From positions 62,001 through 126,000 of the forward strand of contig CAVVGZ010000004.1 of assembly GCA_963747965.1 (NCBI GenBank): DNA of 64,000 nt, written 5' to 3'. Under the pieces are notes generated by a model. That model saw nothing but the letters and a program-made list of their open reading frames with translations. It did not search any database and was not told where the DNA came from. Origin of the DNA: CAVVGZ01 sp963747965. GTDB lineage: Bacteria; Chloroflexota; Anaerolineae; Anaerolineales; Anaerolineaceae. Below are positions 48,397 through 56,903 of the stretch, one piece after another (the first letter of the stretch is position 1; every line of letters begins with the position of its first letter). The translations under genes were made by a program, and so were the position numbers.

Positions 48397-49266
48397 TTGA
48401 ATTCTATTGATCACAGCAATCAAAAATTTCCGAATAGCATGCTGGAAAAAACCGAGATTGTAATTGAACCCCGCAGCAGGTGGTTTGTCCTCGGGCTCAG
48501 GGAAGTCTGGGCATACAGGGAACTGCTGTATTTTCTGGTTTGGCGTGATATTAAAGTCCGTTACAAACAGACAGTTTTGGGAGTCGCCTGGGCTGTCCTT
48601 CAGCCGGTGATGACCATGGTGATCTTCAGCTTCATTTTTGGTTCACTGGCCAACCTGCCATCCGATGGAATCCCTTACCCCATTTTTACTTATACAGCCT
48701 TACTTCCCTGGCAATTATTCTCACAATCTCTTTCCCAGTCAACAAGCAGCCTGGTAACCAGCAAGAACCTGATTACCAAGATTTATTTCCCCAGGTTGGT
48801 AATCCCTGTGGCTTCTCCCTTATCCAGTTTGGTGGATTTTTTTATTTCACTGGTTGTTTTGGTGGGATTAATGATTTTTTACAAAATTGAATTAACTCCC
48901 CGAATCATTTATCTGCCGTTCATGATCGCTTTTGCTGTTTTAGCCTCGCTTTCTGTAAGTCTATGGCTTTCCTCTTTAAATGTCAGGTATCGTGACATCC
49001 AGCATACCATCCCATTTATTATTCAATTCTGGCAGTATGCCACCCCGATTGCCTACTCCATTTCAATCATCCCGGAAGAATGGCGGATGCTCTATGGATT
49101 GAATCCAATGGTGGGAGTTGTGGAGGGATTTCGCTGGGCGCTGCTTGGCAAGACTGTGGATTTGGGATTTCCATTCTATCTATCCATCCTGATTGTGGTA
49201 ATCCTCTTTATCGGTGGGTTGATCAGTTTCAAAAAAATGGAAGACACTTTCGCAGATATCATCTAA
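48397..49266 (+). CDS. Polysaccharide ABC exporter permease, Wzm/TagG type (copy 2)
   Basis: The 289-residue ABC-2 permease has VWRDIKVRYKQTVLG near residues 48-62, six hydrophobic segments, TPIAYSISIIPEEWRM and LNPMVGVVEGFRWALLG. It is strongly similar to copy 1 at 15875-16750. The start is a TTG with GAGGA about six bases upstream; an ATG at 48439 has no such site. With the ATPase that follows it forms a complete exporter for a lipid-linked glycan. Confidence 0.9.
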   Translation: MNSIDHSNQKFPNSMLEKTEIVIEPRSRWFVLGLREVWAYRELLYFLVWRDIKVRYKQTVLGVAWAVLQPVMTMVIFSFIFGSLANLPSDGIPYPIFTYTALLPWQLFSQSLSQSTSSLVTSKNLITKIYFPRLVIPVASPLSSLVDFFISLVVLVGLMIFYKIELTPRIIYLPFMIAFAVLASLSVSLWLSSLNVRYRDIQHTIPFIIQFWQYATPIAYSISIIPEEWRMLYGLNPMVGVVEGFRWALLGKTVDLGFPFYLSILIVVILFIGGLISFKKMEDTFADII

Positions 49267-49317
49267 CGTGGAGCATTCCGGTTCACCGGAACAGGTTTCT
49301 AAAGAGCAGACAATTTT

Positions 49318-50607
49318 ATGAGTGATATATCCATCAAGGCCGAAAACCTCAGCAAACAATATAAAATCGGCGCTAAAAAACAGAAAGATCGTACACTCCG
49401 TGAAGCATTAACGGAAGGTGTATCCTCTTCTTTTCGCCGTAGAGGTAAGCCTGCTAAAACGCAAGGCACCAAAAACACGATCATGGCCTTAGATGATGTC
49501 ACCTTCAACATCAATTACGGTGAAGCCGTTGGGATTGTCGGGCGCAACGGGGCCGGCAAAACTACCCTGCTGAAGATATTATCCAGAATCACAAAACCTA
49601 CCAGCGGAAGGGCAGTCCTTTATGGCAGGGTTGGATCATTGTTGGAAGTTGGCACAGGATTTCATCCTGAGCTGACCGGTCGGGAAAATGTCTATCTCAA
49701 TGGGGCGATTCTGGGTATGCACCGCCAGGAAATTGACACGAAATTTGATGAGATCGTAAATTTTGCAGACCTTGAGAAGTTCCTTGACACCCCTGTAAAA
49801 CGGTATTCGAGCGGTATGTATACCCGCCTGGCCTTTGCAGTGGCTGCCCATCTGGACCCGGAGATTCTGCTGGTGGATGAAGTCCTGGCTGTTGGGGACC
49901 TTGAATTTCAAAAAAAGTGCCTTGGCAAGATGGAAACGGTTGCCAGTGAAGGCCGAACCGTTATATTTGTTTCCCATAATATGCCATCCACCCTGCGCCT
50001 TTGTAAACGCGGAATCGTGTTGGATCAGGGACAGATAAAAATGGATGGTCCTGTGACTGAAGCAGTAAGTTTTTATATAAATTCAGTCCTCGGTGGCAGC
50101 GGCGCAAGAGAATGGTCTCTTGAAGACGCTCCCGGATCATCTGAAGTTAAACTTCTAAGTGTGTCCTTAATCAATGAGTCGGGTGAGCAGGTATCTGTTA
50201 TAAATGTGGAGGAGGTAATCCGCCTCAAAATCGGTTATTACGTCAATACTCCTGGCCTGGCATTTCGCTGTTTTATCCCATTTCGAACTCAGGGTGTCAC
50301 TGCTTTCTCTGCAACCGAACCATCTGAAATTATCCGGGAGGAACCGGGGGTGTATTATTCCATTCTGACCATCCCGGCAAACCTGCTTGCTGAAGGGGAT
50401 TACATTGTAGGGATTTCTATATTCTCTTCCCGCGGCGGTAAAGTCCGTTATGTTCTGGTCCCTGATGCAATTGGATTTGAAGTAATGGACCCCATGCGGG
50501 GATCTTCTGCCAGGGGGGATTATGGCCAGAAGTTTGACGGCGTGATGCGTCCAAAATTGGAGTGGGATCTGGTTTACAGCGGCAAATCGTCACCAAACAA
50601 TAAATAA
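49318..50607 (+). CDS. Polysaccharide ABC exporter ATPase, Wzt/TagH type, with C-terminal domain (copy 2)
   Basis: The 429-residue protein has Walker A GRNGAGKTT near residue 80, a degenerate signature YSSGMYTRL, Walker B ILLVDE, and a C-terminal beta-rich domain from about residue 260 that should recognise the chain end. It differs from copy 1 mainly in the N-terminal basic insert (residues 20-45) and the C-terminal domain, as expected if the two exporters handle different glycans. It is the last gene of this rightward pair; the tRNA promoter follows 30 bases later. Confidence 0.9.
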   Translation: MSDISIKAENLSKQYKIGAKKQKDRTLREALTEGVSSSFRRRGKPAKTQGTKNTIMALDDVTFNINYGEAVGIVGRNGAGKTTLLKILSRITKPTSGRAVLYGRVGSLLEVGTGFHPELTGRENVYLNGAILGMHRQEIDTKFDEIVNFADLEKFLDTPVKRYSSGMYTRLAFAVAAHLDPEILLVDEVLAVGDLEFQKKCLGKMETVASEGRTVIFVSHNMPSTLRLCKRGIVLDQGQIKMDGPVTEAVSFYINSVLGGSGAREWSLEDAPGSSEVKLLSVSLINESGEQVSVINVEEVIRLKIGYYVNTPGLAFRCFIPFRTQGVTAFSATEPSEIIREEPGVYYSILTIPANLLAEGDYIVGISIFSSRGGKVRYVLVPDAIGFEVMDPMRGSSARGDYGQKFDGVMRPKLEWDLVYSGKSSPNNK

Positions 50608-50636
50608 TATGTCTGGTTGGAGAGAATACCGGAACA

Positions 50637-50665
50637 TTGACGCTGGTTTACAGGCATGATAAAAT
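50637..50665 (+). promoter_or_regulatory. Promoter of tRNA-Glu
   Basis: TTGACG (50637-50642) and TAAAAT (50660-50665) are separated by exactly 17 bases. Transcription would start around 50672, seven bases before the tRNA. Both boxes differ from consensus by one base. Confidence 0.8.
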
Positions 50666-50678
50666 CCGCATGTTTCCA

Positions 50679-50751
50679 GCCCCCATCGTCTAGCGGCCCA
50701 GGACGTGGCCCTCTCAAGGCCAAAACGGGGATCCGAATTCCCCTGGGGGCA
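50679..50751 (+). tRNA. tRNA-Glu (anticodon CTC)
   Basis: The 73-base cloverleaf has acceptor stem GCCCCCA with TGGGGGC, anticodon stem TGGCC with GGCCA, and loop CTCTCAA giving anticodon CTC for glutamate. The T arm is GGGGA-TCCGAAT-TCCCC, where the A53-U61 pair matches the tRNA-Glu type of cyanobacteria and chloroplasts. Position 55 is C rather than the near-universal U, which may be a sequence error. The discriminator is A, and CCA is not encoded. A promoter lies just upstream and a terminator directly downstream, so it is a single-gene unit. Confidence 0.93.
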
Positions 50752-50752
50752 C

Positions 50753-50777
50753 AAAAAGCTGCTAATGCAGCTTTTTT
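50753..50777 (+). terminator. Rho-independent terminator after tRNA-Glu
   Basis: AAAGCTGC and GCAGCTTT form an 8-base stem with a TAAT loop. Together with the stem's 3' end they give a run of six T. It begins two bases after the tRNA. Confidence 0.88.
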
Positions 50778-51120
50778 CATTTAAAACCAAAATTCCAGGA
50801 ATGTCGCGAGGGTAATAAACATACGACCAGACATCATCAACCCGGACGAGCCCGAATATTTAATTATCAAAACAGGCATCGGGTACAGGTTCAAGACGAA
50901 CGAATAAGAGACCTATTTTGTTATATCCTAAATAATCCCAGCAATATTTTTATAAATTCTTTATAACTTATAATTACACAACCGCGGCAATTCGCAACGT
51001 GCAATTCGCAACGTTCTCAACCAACACTGTTAATGGTATATTTAGTGGCATTTTTTGGATCATTACCAAAATATGATTCGTTCAGGATGAATAGGGTTTT
51101 ATTTTAAGCAGGATATTCAC
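50778..51120. other. Intergenic region upstream of the permease, with a 14-bp tandem repeat
   Basis: No gene was found. A perfect TATAAT lies at 50969-50974 in AT-rich sequence with only a weak -35 box. Two identical 14-base copies of GCAATTCGCAACGT follow head to tail at 50987-51014, downstream of that box and within the presumed leader. A ribosome-binding AGGA precedes the permease ATG at 51121. No riboswitch fold is recognised. Confidence 0.5.
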
Positions 51121-53057
51121 ATGGAAAATGATAAGTTGTCGAGCAACACATTTTTAATAACTCAAAATTTGGAACACCCAATAAGAACTGGCGTCAAATA
51201 TTAATTGGCAGACCGCTCCGAACAGCGGACGCCCCCCACCAATTAATTGGTAAATTTATTGGGCTGGCTGTATTTGCGTCCGATGCACTTTCATCAACCG
51301 CATACGCCACGCAAGAAATTATGATGATCCTTGCGTTGGCCGGGACGTATGCCATGGTATACGTTTTTCCAATTTCCATAGCTATCTTTACCCTCATGGT
51401 TATTGTTACCATCTCCTACGAGCAAACAATTCATGCCTACCCGGGTGGTGGTGGGGCATATATCGTTGCCCGTGATAATCTCGGTGAACTACCCGCCCAG
51501 ACTGCAGGTGCTGCCTTGCTCACCGACTACATTCTGACAGTTGCAGTCTCCATTTCCTCCGGCATTGCCCAGGTGACATCTGCTTTTCCAGGCCTTTACA
51601 CCTATCGGGTTGCTCTTGCAGTTTTAGTCGTATTTTTTGTGATGCTGATAAACCTGCGCGGAGTAAAAGAATCGGGGACATTCTTTGCATTACCAACCTA
51701 TTTCTTTGTCGTGACAATGTTTATCACAGTGAGCCTGGGATTGTACAGTTATTTCACCGGATCCCTGGGAATGGTTGTGAATCCACCGGAGTTTGCTTTG
51801 GAAGGAGTGGCTGTCATGGTTACCCCATTCCTGCTGCTCCATGCATTCGCCAGCGGGACTTCTGCTTTAACCGGAATTGAAGCCATATCCAATGGTATTA
51901 CGGCATTTAAAGAGCCTCGCAGCAAAAATGCAGGAATCACCTTAATCTGGATGTCGACCATACTTGGATTTTTATTCCTTGGGATATCTTTTTTGTCAGG
52001 GTCAATTGGCGCTGTACCATCCGAAAGTGAAACTGTCATCTCACAGCTTGCTCGAACGGTTTTTCAAAATCAAGGTTTCTTATATCTTTCGGTAATTATC
52101 GGGACGGCTGTCATATTGTTTATGGCTGCCAACACTGCCTTCGCCGATTTTCCAAGGCTGGGGGCACTGCATGCTGGCGATGGATTCCTGCCACGCCAGT
52201 TGACCTTTCGGGGCAGCCGCCTTGTTTATTCCTGGGGAATTGTTGCGCTGGCTGGTCTGGCTTCTATATTGATCATATTATTCCAGGCAAGTGTTACCCG
52301 ACTAATTCCATTGTATGCAATTGGCGTATTTTTATCATTCACTCTCTCCCAGGTAGGAATGGCAAAACGCTGGTGGAAATCCGGACGGTTGAGGGACGGG
52401 CAAGAAATCGTTGAACCCGGGTCAATAATCCGATACGATTCCAAATGGGTTTATAAAATGGTCATCAATGGATTTGGATCGGTTTGTACATTTATTGTCA
52501 TGCTGGTATTTGGAATTACCAAGTTCAAGGATGGTGCCTGGATTATTGTCTTCTTAATTCCTACGATGGTATTTGTTTTTTATCGAATTCACCATCACTA
52601 TAAGTCATTGGCTGAAAAATTGTCCCTTTCTAATTATATGCCCACCAATATCATTTCCAGGCACCGCGTCATCCTGCTTATCTCAGGGGTTCACAATGGA
52701 TCTCTAACCGCATTGACATATGCACGTTCCCTTTCAAATGACCTGACCGCCGTTCATGTTTCGATTGACGAAAAAGAAACACAGAAAGTACAGGAGAAGT
52801 GGAATATTTATGGTGGGGGTACACGGTTGGTAATCCTTGAATCCCCGTACAGGTTGATGGTTGAACCAGTTTTGGAGTATATCAATATGCTCCTGGAGAT
52901 CATGCGTCCAAATGAATTATTGACGGTCGTCGTCCCGCAATTTGTCCCAAAACATTGGTGGGAAAATCTACTTCATAACCAGACTGCTTTACTCTTACGG
53001 TTTGCACTCCTCTTTAAGCCAGGATTGGTGATTTTAGAGGTACCTTACCAGGTATGA
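51121..53057 (+). CDS. APC-superfamily amino acid permease (frameshifted near N-terminus)
   Basis: The protein of about 645 residues has twelve membrane segments in the first 420 residues and a soluble C-terminal part of about 150 residues resembling a universal-stress-like domain. The frame from 51321 lacks the first helix. The preceding in-frame sequence encodes ILIGRPL and GKFIGLAVFASDALSSTAYA, conserved at the start of this permease family, but has no start codon. Adding one base around the T5 run near 51152 links it to the ATG at 51121, which has AGGA seven bases upstream, and makes the length divisible by three. It would import an amino acid or polyamine. The substrate is unknown. Confidence 0.8.
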
Positions 53058-53342
53058 TAGAGACGGTCATTCCTTTTTTTGAAGACACCCATATTACCAT
53101 TTTGCTTGAAAATATATTTGACTTAAAAGAAAATTACTCCAACAGCCAATGAGTGGCTGGAGCATTCTTAATCGCTGTATACTGGTAACATGATATCGGC
53201 AGTGGCTAAATACGAGTAATATAAATCGTTGAATGAATATTCCAGAGTCCAAATGGCTGTTCAGTGTCTGGTTGACAAGGGATATAATAAGCCATTATTC
53301 GATTAATTCTGATATTTTTAATAATATCCTGGAGATCCTTTT

Positions 53343-55040
53343 ATGCCCGATATTGAGACGTCCCCCGTAAACTTCATCCGCAGCATCATTGGCGATGATA
53401 TGATGACCGGAAAATTCGACGGAAGGGTCCATACACGCTTTCCACCCGAACCCAACGGCTATCTGCATATCGGGCATGCCAAGTCAATCTTATTAAATTT
53501 TGGGCTGGCCCAGGCATACAACGGTTTGTTTAATCTTCGTTTCGATGATACCAATCCCACCAAGGAAGAAGAAGAATACGTGGAATCCATCCAGGAGGAT
53601 GTCAAATGGCTGGGTGGCAATTGGGAAGACCGGCTGTTTTATGCTTCCGATTACTTTGAGCAAATGTACCAGTATGCTGTAAAGCTTATCAAGGATGGAC
53701 TGGCTTACATTTGCGATTTGAGCGCCGAAGAGATGCGCCAGTACCGCGGCACCCTCACCCAGCCAGGGAAGGACAGCCCCTACCGCAGCCGGACTATAGA
53801 AGAAAACCTGGACCTGTTTGCGCGTATGAGAAACGGCGAATTCCCGGATGGATCACGTACCCTGCGGGCAAAAATCGATATGGCATCTCCCAATTTAAAT
53901 ATGCGGGATCCCGTCATGTACCGGATACTGCATGCAGCTCACCACCGCACGGGTGATGCGTGGTGTATCTACCCGATGTATGATTATGCCCATTGTGTGT
54001 CGGATTCAATTGAAAAGATAACTCATTCGGTATGTACCCTTGAATTTGAAGATCATCGTCCCCTGTATGACTGGTTTTTAGATCAACTGGGCATCTACCA
54101 CTCTCAGCAAATTGAGTTCGCCCGGCTGAATCTGACCTACACCGTAATGAGCAAGCGCAAGCTGCTCCGCCTGGTAAAGGAAGGGATTGTATCAGGATGG
54201 AACGACCCGCGTATGCCTACTCTCTCCGGGATGCGCCGCCGCGGCTATACCCCGCAGGCTATTCGGGCATTCTGTGACATTATTGGCGTGGCGAAGACAA
54301 ACAGCATCGTTGAGTTTGAATTACTGGAGCACACCCTCAGGCAGGATCTTGAGCTGCGAGCCCGAAGGGCAATGGCTGTCCTTGATCCGCTTAAATTGGT
54401 GATTGAGAATTACCCAGCCGGAAAGGTGGAAGAATTTGATGTGCTGAATAATCCCCAAAATCCAGAGGACACAAGCAGCCGTAAGGTACCCTTTTCTGGC
54501 GAGTTATTTATTGAACGGGAAGATTTCATGGAAAATCCACCCAACAAGTATTTCAGGCTATATCCAGGCGCAGAAGTCCGCTTATTCAACGCATACCTTG
54601 TAAAATGCACCGGTTTTATTAAGGATGAGCTGGGTAATATTGTTGAGGTGCGCTGCGTTTATGATCCTGAAACACGCGGCGGAAATGTTAAAGATGGCAG
54701 AAAGGTTAAAGGTACCATTCACTGGGTATCAGCCAACCACGCAGTAGATGCCGAGGTGCGTCTCTACGAACATCTCTTCTCAACGGCTAATCCGGATGAT
54801 GCACCGGAAGGTGTGGATTTCACTGGAAATATCAACCCGTCTTCCTTATTGGTTCTGCATAATTGTAAATTGGAGCCTGATCTACAAAATGCACACCCTG
54901 AGGATTCCTATCAATTTATGCGTAAGGGGTATTTTTGCCTGGACAAATATGAATCAACCTCCCGCCACATGGTATTTAACCGGACAATTTCATTACGAGA
55001 CACCTGGGCAAAAATCCAGCAAAAGATAAGCAGTGATTGA
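53343..55040 (+). CDS. glnS: Glutaminyl-tRNA synthetase
   Basis: The 565-residue class I synthetase has PEPNGYLHIGH at 35-45 (HIGH motif), RFDDTNP at 66-72, and the KMSKS-type element MSKRK at 269-273. The last 200 residues form the beta-barrel anticodon-binding domains of GlnRS. It charges tRNA-Gln directly, so this organism need not rely only on the GatCAB route for Gln-tRNA. An ATG with GGAG eight bases upstream fixes the start, and a strong terminator follows. Confidence 0.95.
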   Translation: MPDIETSPVNFIRSIIGDDMMTGKFDGRVHTRFPPEPNGYLHIGHAKSILLNFGLAQAYNGLFNLRFDDTNPTKEEEEYVESIQEDVKWLGGNWEDRLFYASDYFEQMYQYAVKLIKDGLAYICDLSAEEMRQYRGTLTQPGKDSPYRSRTIEENLDLFARMRNGEFPDGSRTLRAKIDMASPNLNMRDPVMYRILHAAHHRTGDAWCIYPMYDYAHCVSDSIEKITHSVCTLEFEDHRPLYDWFLDQLGIYHSQQIEFARLNLTYTVMSKRKLLRLVKEGIVSGWNDPRMPTLSGMRRRGYTPQAIRAFCDIIGVAKTNSIVEFELLEHTLRQDLELRARRAMAVLDPLKLVIENYPAGKVEEFDVLNNPQNPEDTSSRKVPFSGELFIEREDFMENPPNKYFRLYPGAEVRLFNAYLVKCTGFIKDELGNIVEVRCVYDPETRGGNVKDGRKVKGTIHWVSANHAVDAEVRLYEHLFSTANPDDAPEGVDFTGNINPSSLLVLHNCKLEPDLQNAHPEDSYQFMRKGYFCLDKYESTSRHMVFNRTISLRDTWAKIQQKISSD

Positions 55041-55068
55041 AACACAAGGATTTTATTTCAAAACCAGC

Positions 55069-55098
55069 ATGGATGCCGTAGGTGGCATCCATTTTTTC
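55069..55098 (+). terminator. Rho-independent terminator of glnS
   Basis: ATGGATGCC and GGCATCCAT form a perfect 9-base stem with a 6-base loop, followed by a T6 run. It lies 28 bases after the glnS stop and also faces the convergent rpiB end. Confidence 0.92.
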
Positions 55099-55119
55099 TT
55101 TCAGGGGTGAAAGCGGAAT

Positions 55120-55563
55120 TCATTTGATGTTTCTTTTCTCAATTTCAGTTACCATCTTTACGAAAATCCTATCCTCATCCCTGACCTTCTCATTGAACCA
55201 GGCCTCCAGGATCTCTCCGGCAACATCCTCAGAAGTTGCCCGCAGGCTCATCACCAGGACATTGGCATCATTCCACCAGCGGGCACCCCTGGCGGTTTGC
55301 GCGTCTCCGCACAGAGCAGCCCGCACACCGGGAACTTTATTGGCTGCAATGCTGGCACCTGTCCCTGTATAACAAAACAGGATACCCTCATCCACCAGTC
55401 CATTTTTCACATCAATTGCCAGCTGTTCAGATACAAGCGGCCAGGGGGAATTAACATCCCTTAAAGGGCCGTATAAAACCACCTCATGACCACCTTCAAT
55501 GACCTTATCAACCACAAAATTTGTTAGATGGGTCTTATCATCGCTGCCTATCCCAATTTTCAT
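55120..55563 (-). CDS. rpiB: RpiB/LacA/LacB-family sugar-phosphate isomerase
   Basis: The 147-residue protein has Cys64 and GTGASIAANKVPGVRAALC at 67-85, the core signature of RpiB, and NDANVL at 98-103. It should interconvert ribose 5-phosphate and ribulose 5-phosphate or a related sugar phosphate. Two usual histidines are replaced: the early GSDH is GSDD here, and the His before NDANVL is Trp. Substrate choice may therefore differ from classical RpiB. It is a single minus-strand gene between glnS and the divergent CarH-like regulator. Confidence 0.82.
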   Translation of the reverse strand: MKIGIGSDDKTHLTNFVVDKVIEGGHEVVLYGPLRDVNSPWPLVSEQLAIDVKNGLVDEGILFCYTGTGASIAANKVPGVRAALCGDAQTARGARWWNDANVLVMSLRATSEDVAGEILEAWFNEKVRDEDRIFVKMVTEIEKRNIK

Positions 55564-55793
55564 TTTTTCCTCCAGAGCCTGTTATTTAACGTTGTATTGC
55601 TATTTTTACACCATTTTGCAAACAAATTATCCCTTACACTGGATATGTTATTCTCCAGAGGCAAATTCCGTAGAAAATCGATACATTCCGGATCCAGTGC
55701 ATTTCCACTTTCCCGACCGTTATTATTTGGTAAAATGTATAAGGTTTGTTCACCCTATATTATTATTAAATTTGCACTTCAGGATTAGAAGCC

Positions 55794-56750
55794 ATGGTCT
55801 CTATCATCGAAATTCCGGACGATCCAATGTTCACCATCAAATCGGTATGCGACCAGACAGGCATCCGCCCGGTTACGTTACGAGCCTGGGAGAGGCGCTA
55901 TGCCATCCTCAATCCGCATCGTGCAGACAACCGCTACCGACTTTATTCGGCGAGGGACTTGGAAATATTGCGCTGGATCAAGGATAGGGTGGATGGGGGT
56001 ATCTCAATCAGTAATGCCGCCAATGAATTCAATACCATGGTCCGCAACGGGATTTGGCCGGATGCCTTACCCACTGCTCCCAATGTTGTAAGCGAAGAAA
56101 AATCCTTGACCCCGCCTCAGGAATTTGTATCCCGATTGTATGATGCACTTCTTAAACATGATGAAGACCTGGCCAGCCAACAGCTCCGCAGAGCGCAATC
56201 GCTTTTCAACCTGGAAACAGTTTTAATGGACGTGATCACGCCCTGTCTCGTGCAAATTGGAGAAGCATGGTATTACGGAAAAATCAAGATCACAACAGAA
56301 CATTTCGCCAGTGCTTTTTTTCGCGGGAGACTGTTTACCCTGCTCCAGGCTTACCCTATGAGACACAGCGCTCCTTACATCCTGATCGGGTGTGCACCCG
56401 ACGAATCCCATGAAATTGGGAGCTTGATGATGGCTGTCCTCTTACGCAGCGAAGGTTATCGCGTTGAATACCTGGGACCGGATATTCCTGTGGATGACCT
56501 GGTAGACTACGCCGGTGGTGAAAAACCGGATATGATCATTCTCACTGCCACATCCAAAGAAACCGCATTGGAAATGAAAAATGTTGAGGAGTTACTAAAA
56601 AGTATCAAGCCAAAACCGATTTTTGGGTACGGCGGGAGAATTTTTTGGGTGGAGCCAGATATACAGCAAAAAATTGGAGGGATCTACCTGGGGGATACAT
56701 TGTCGGATGGAGTCATCGTCGCAAAAAAGATGCTCAAAAAGAATTTGTAA
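55794..56750 (+). CDS. carH: CarH-like MerR/B12-binding photoreceptor regulator (copy 1)
   Basis: The 318-residue protein has a MerR winged helix at about 12-82 (RPVTLRAWERRY), a four-helix cap with Trp159-x9-Glu169-His170, and a Rossmann cobalamin-binding domain with Glu204-x-His206-x2-Gly209. In CarH of Thermus and Myxococcus these are the residues that hold adenosylcobalamin and its lower His ligand. The dark tetramer represses carotenoid genes, and light breaks the cobalt-carbon bond to release DNA. The gene leads the carotenoid cluster, so that role is likely. AGGA lies nine bases before the ATG. Confidence 0.9.
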   Translation: MVSIIEIPDDPMFTIKSVCDQTGIRPVTLRAWERRYAILNPHRADNRYRLYSARDLEILRWIKDRVDGGISISNAANEFNTMVRNGIWPDALPTAPNVVSEEKSLTPPQEFVSRLYDALLKHDEDLASQQLRRAQSLFNLETVLMDVITPCLVQIGEAWYYGKIKITTEHFASAFFRGRLFTLLQAYPMRHSAPYILIGCAPDESHEIGSLMMAVLLRSEGYRVEYLGPDIPVDDLVDYAGGEKPDMIILTATSKETALEMKNVEELLKSIKPKPIFGYGGRIFWVEPDIQQKIGGIYLGDTLSDGVIVAKKMLKKNL

Positions 56751-56790
56751 AACTGCCCCGGGGAAAAGATAAATCTGACCTGGGAAGAAT

Positions 56791-56820
56791 AAGTTGTTTT
56801 AAAGCAGCTTTTTGTTTTTC
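56791..56820 (+). terminator. Probable terminator after carH copy 1
   Basis: AAGTTG (56791-56796) pairs with CAGCTT (56805-56810), including one G-T pair, around an 8-base loop. TTTGTTTTTC follows. It separates the two regulator genes. Confidence 0.55.
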
Positions 56821-56834
56821 TATTCCCATACAGG

Positions 56835-56842
56835 TTGTACAA
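56835..56842. promoter_or_regulatory. TTGTACAA palindrome, candidate CarH operator
   Basis: A perfect 8-base palindrome lies 61 bases upstream of the second regulator, just ahead of TTGTGG (56845-56850), which has a weak -10 candidate 17 bases on (TCATAA). A related AGGTTTGTTCA-like element occurs upstream of copy 1. Position in a MerR-type spacer region suggests an operator, but no binding site is proven. Confidence 0.4.
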
Positions 56843-56903
56843 ATTGTGGCATGTTCCCTTCATCCATCATAAGATTGAAGTAATTCCATGATGGAGAATA
56901 ATT

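Noticed and set aside
53137..53162. Hairpin after the permease gene (CAGCCA/TGGCTG)
   Set aside because: The stem is interrupted and there is no T-run on either side, so a terminator is not supported.
53272..53288. Perfect TTGACA and perfect TATAAT upstream of glnS
   Set aside because: They are only five bases apart, so they cannot form one sigma70 promoter. Either alone lacks a good partner at 16-18 bases.
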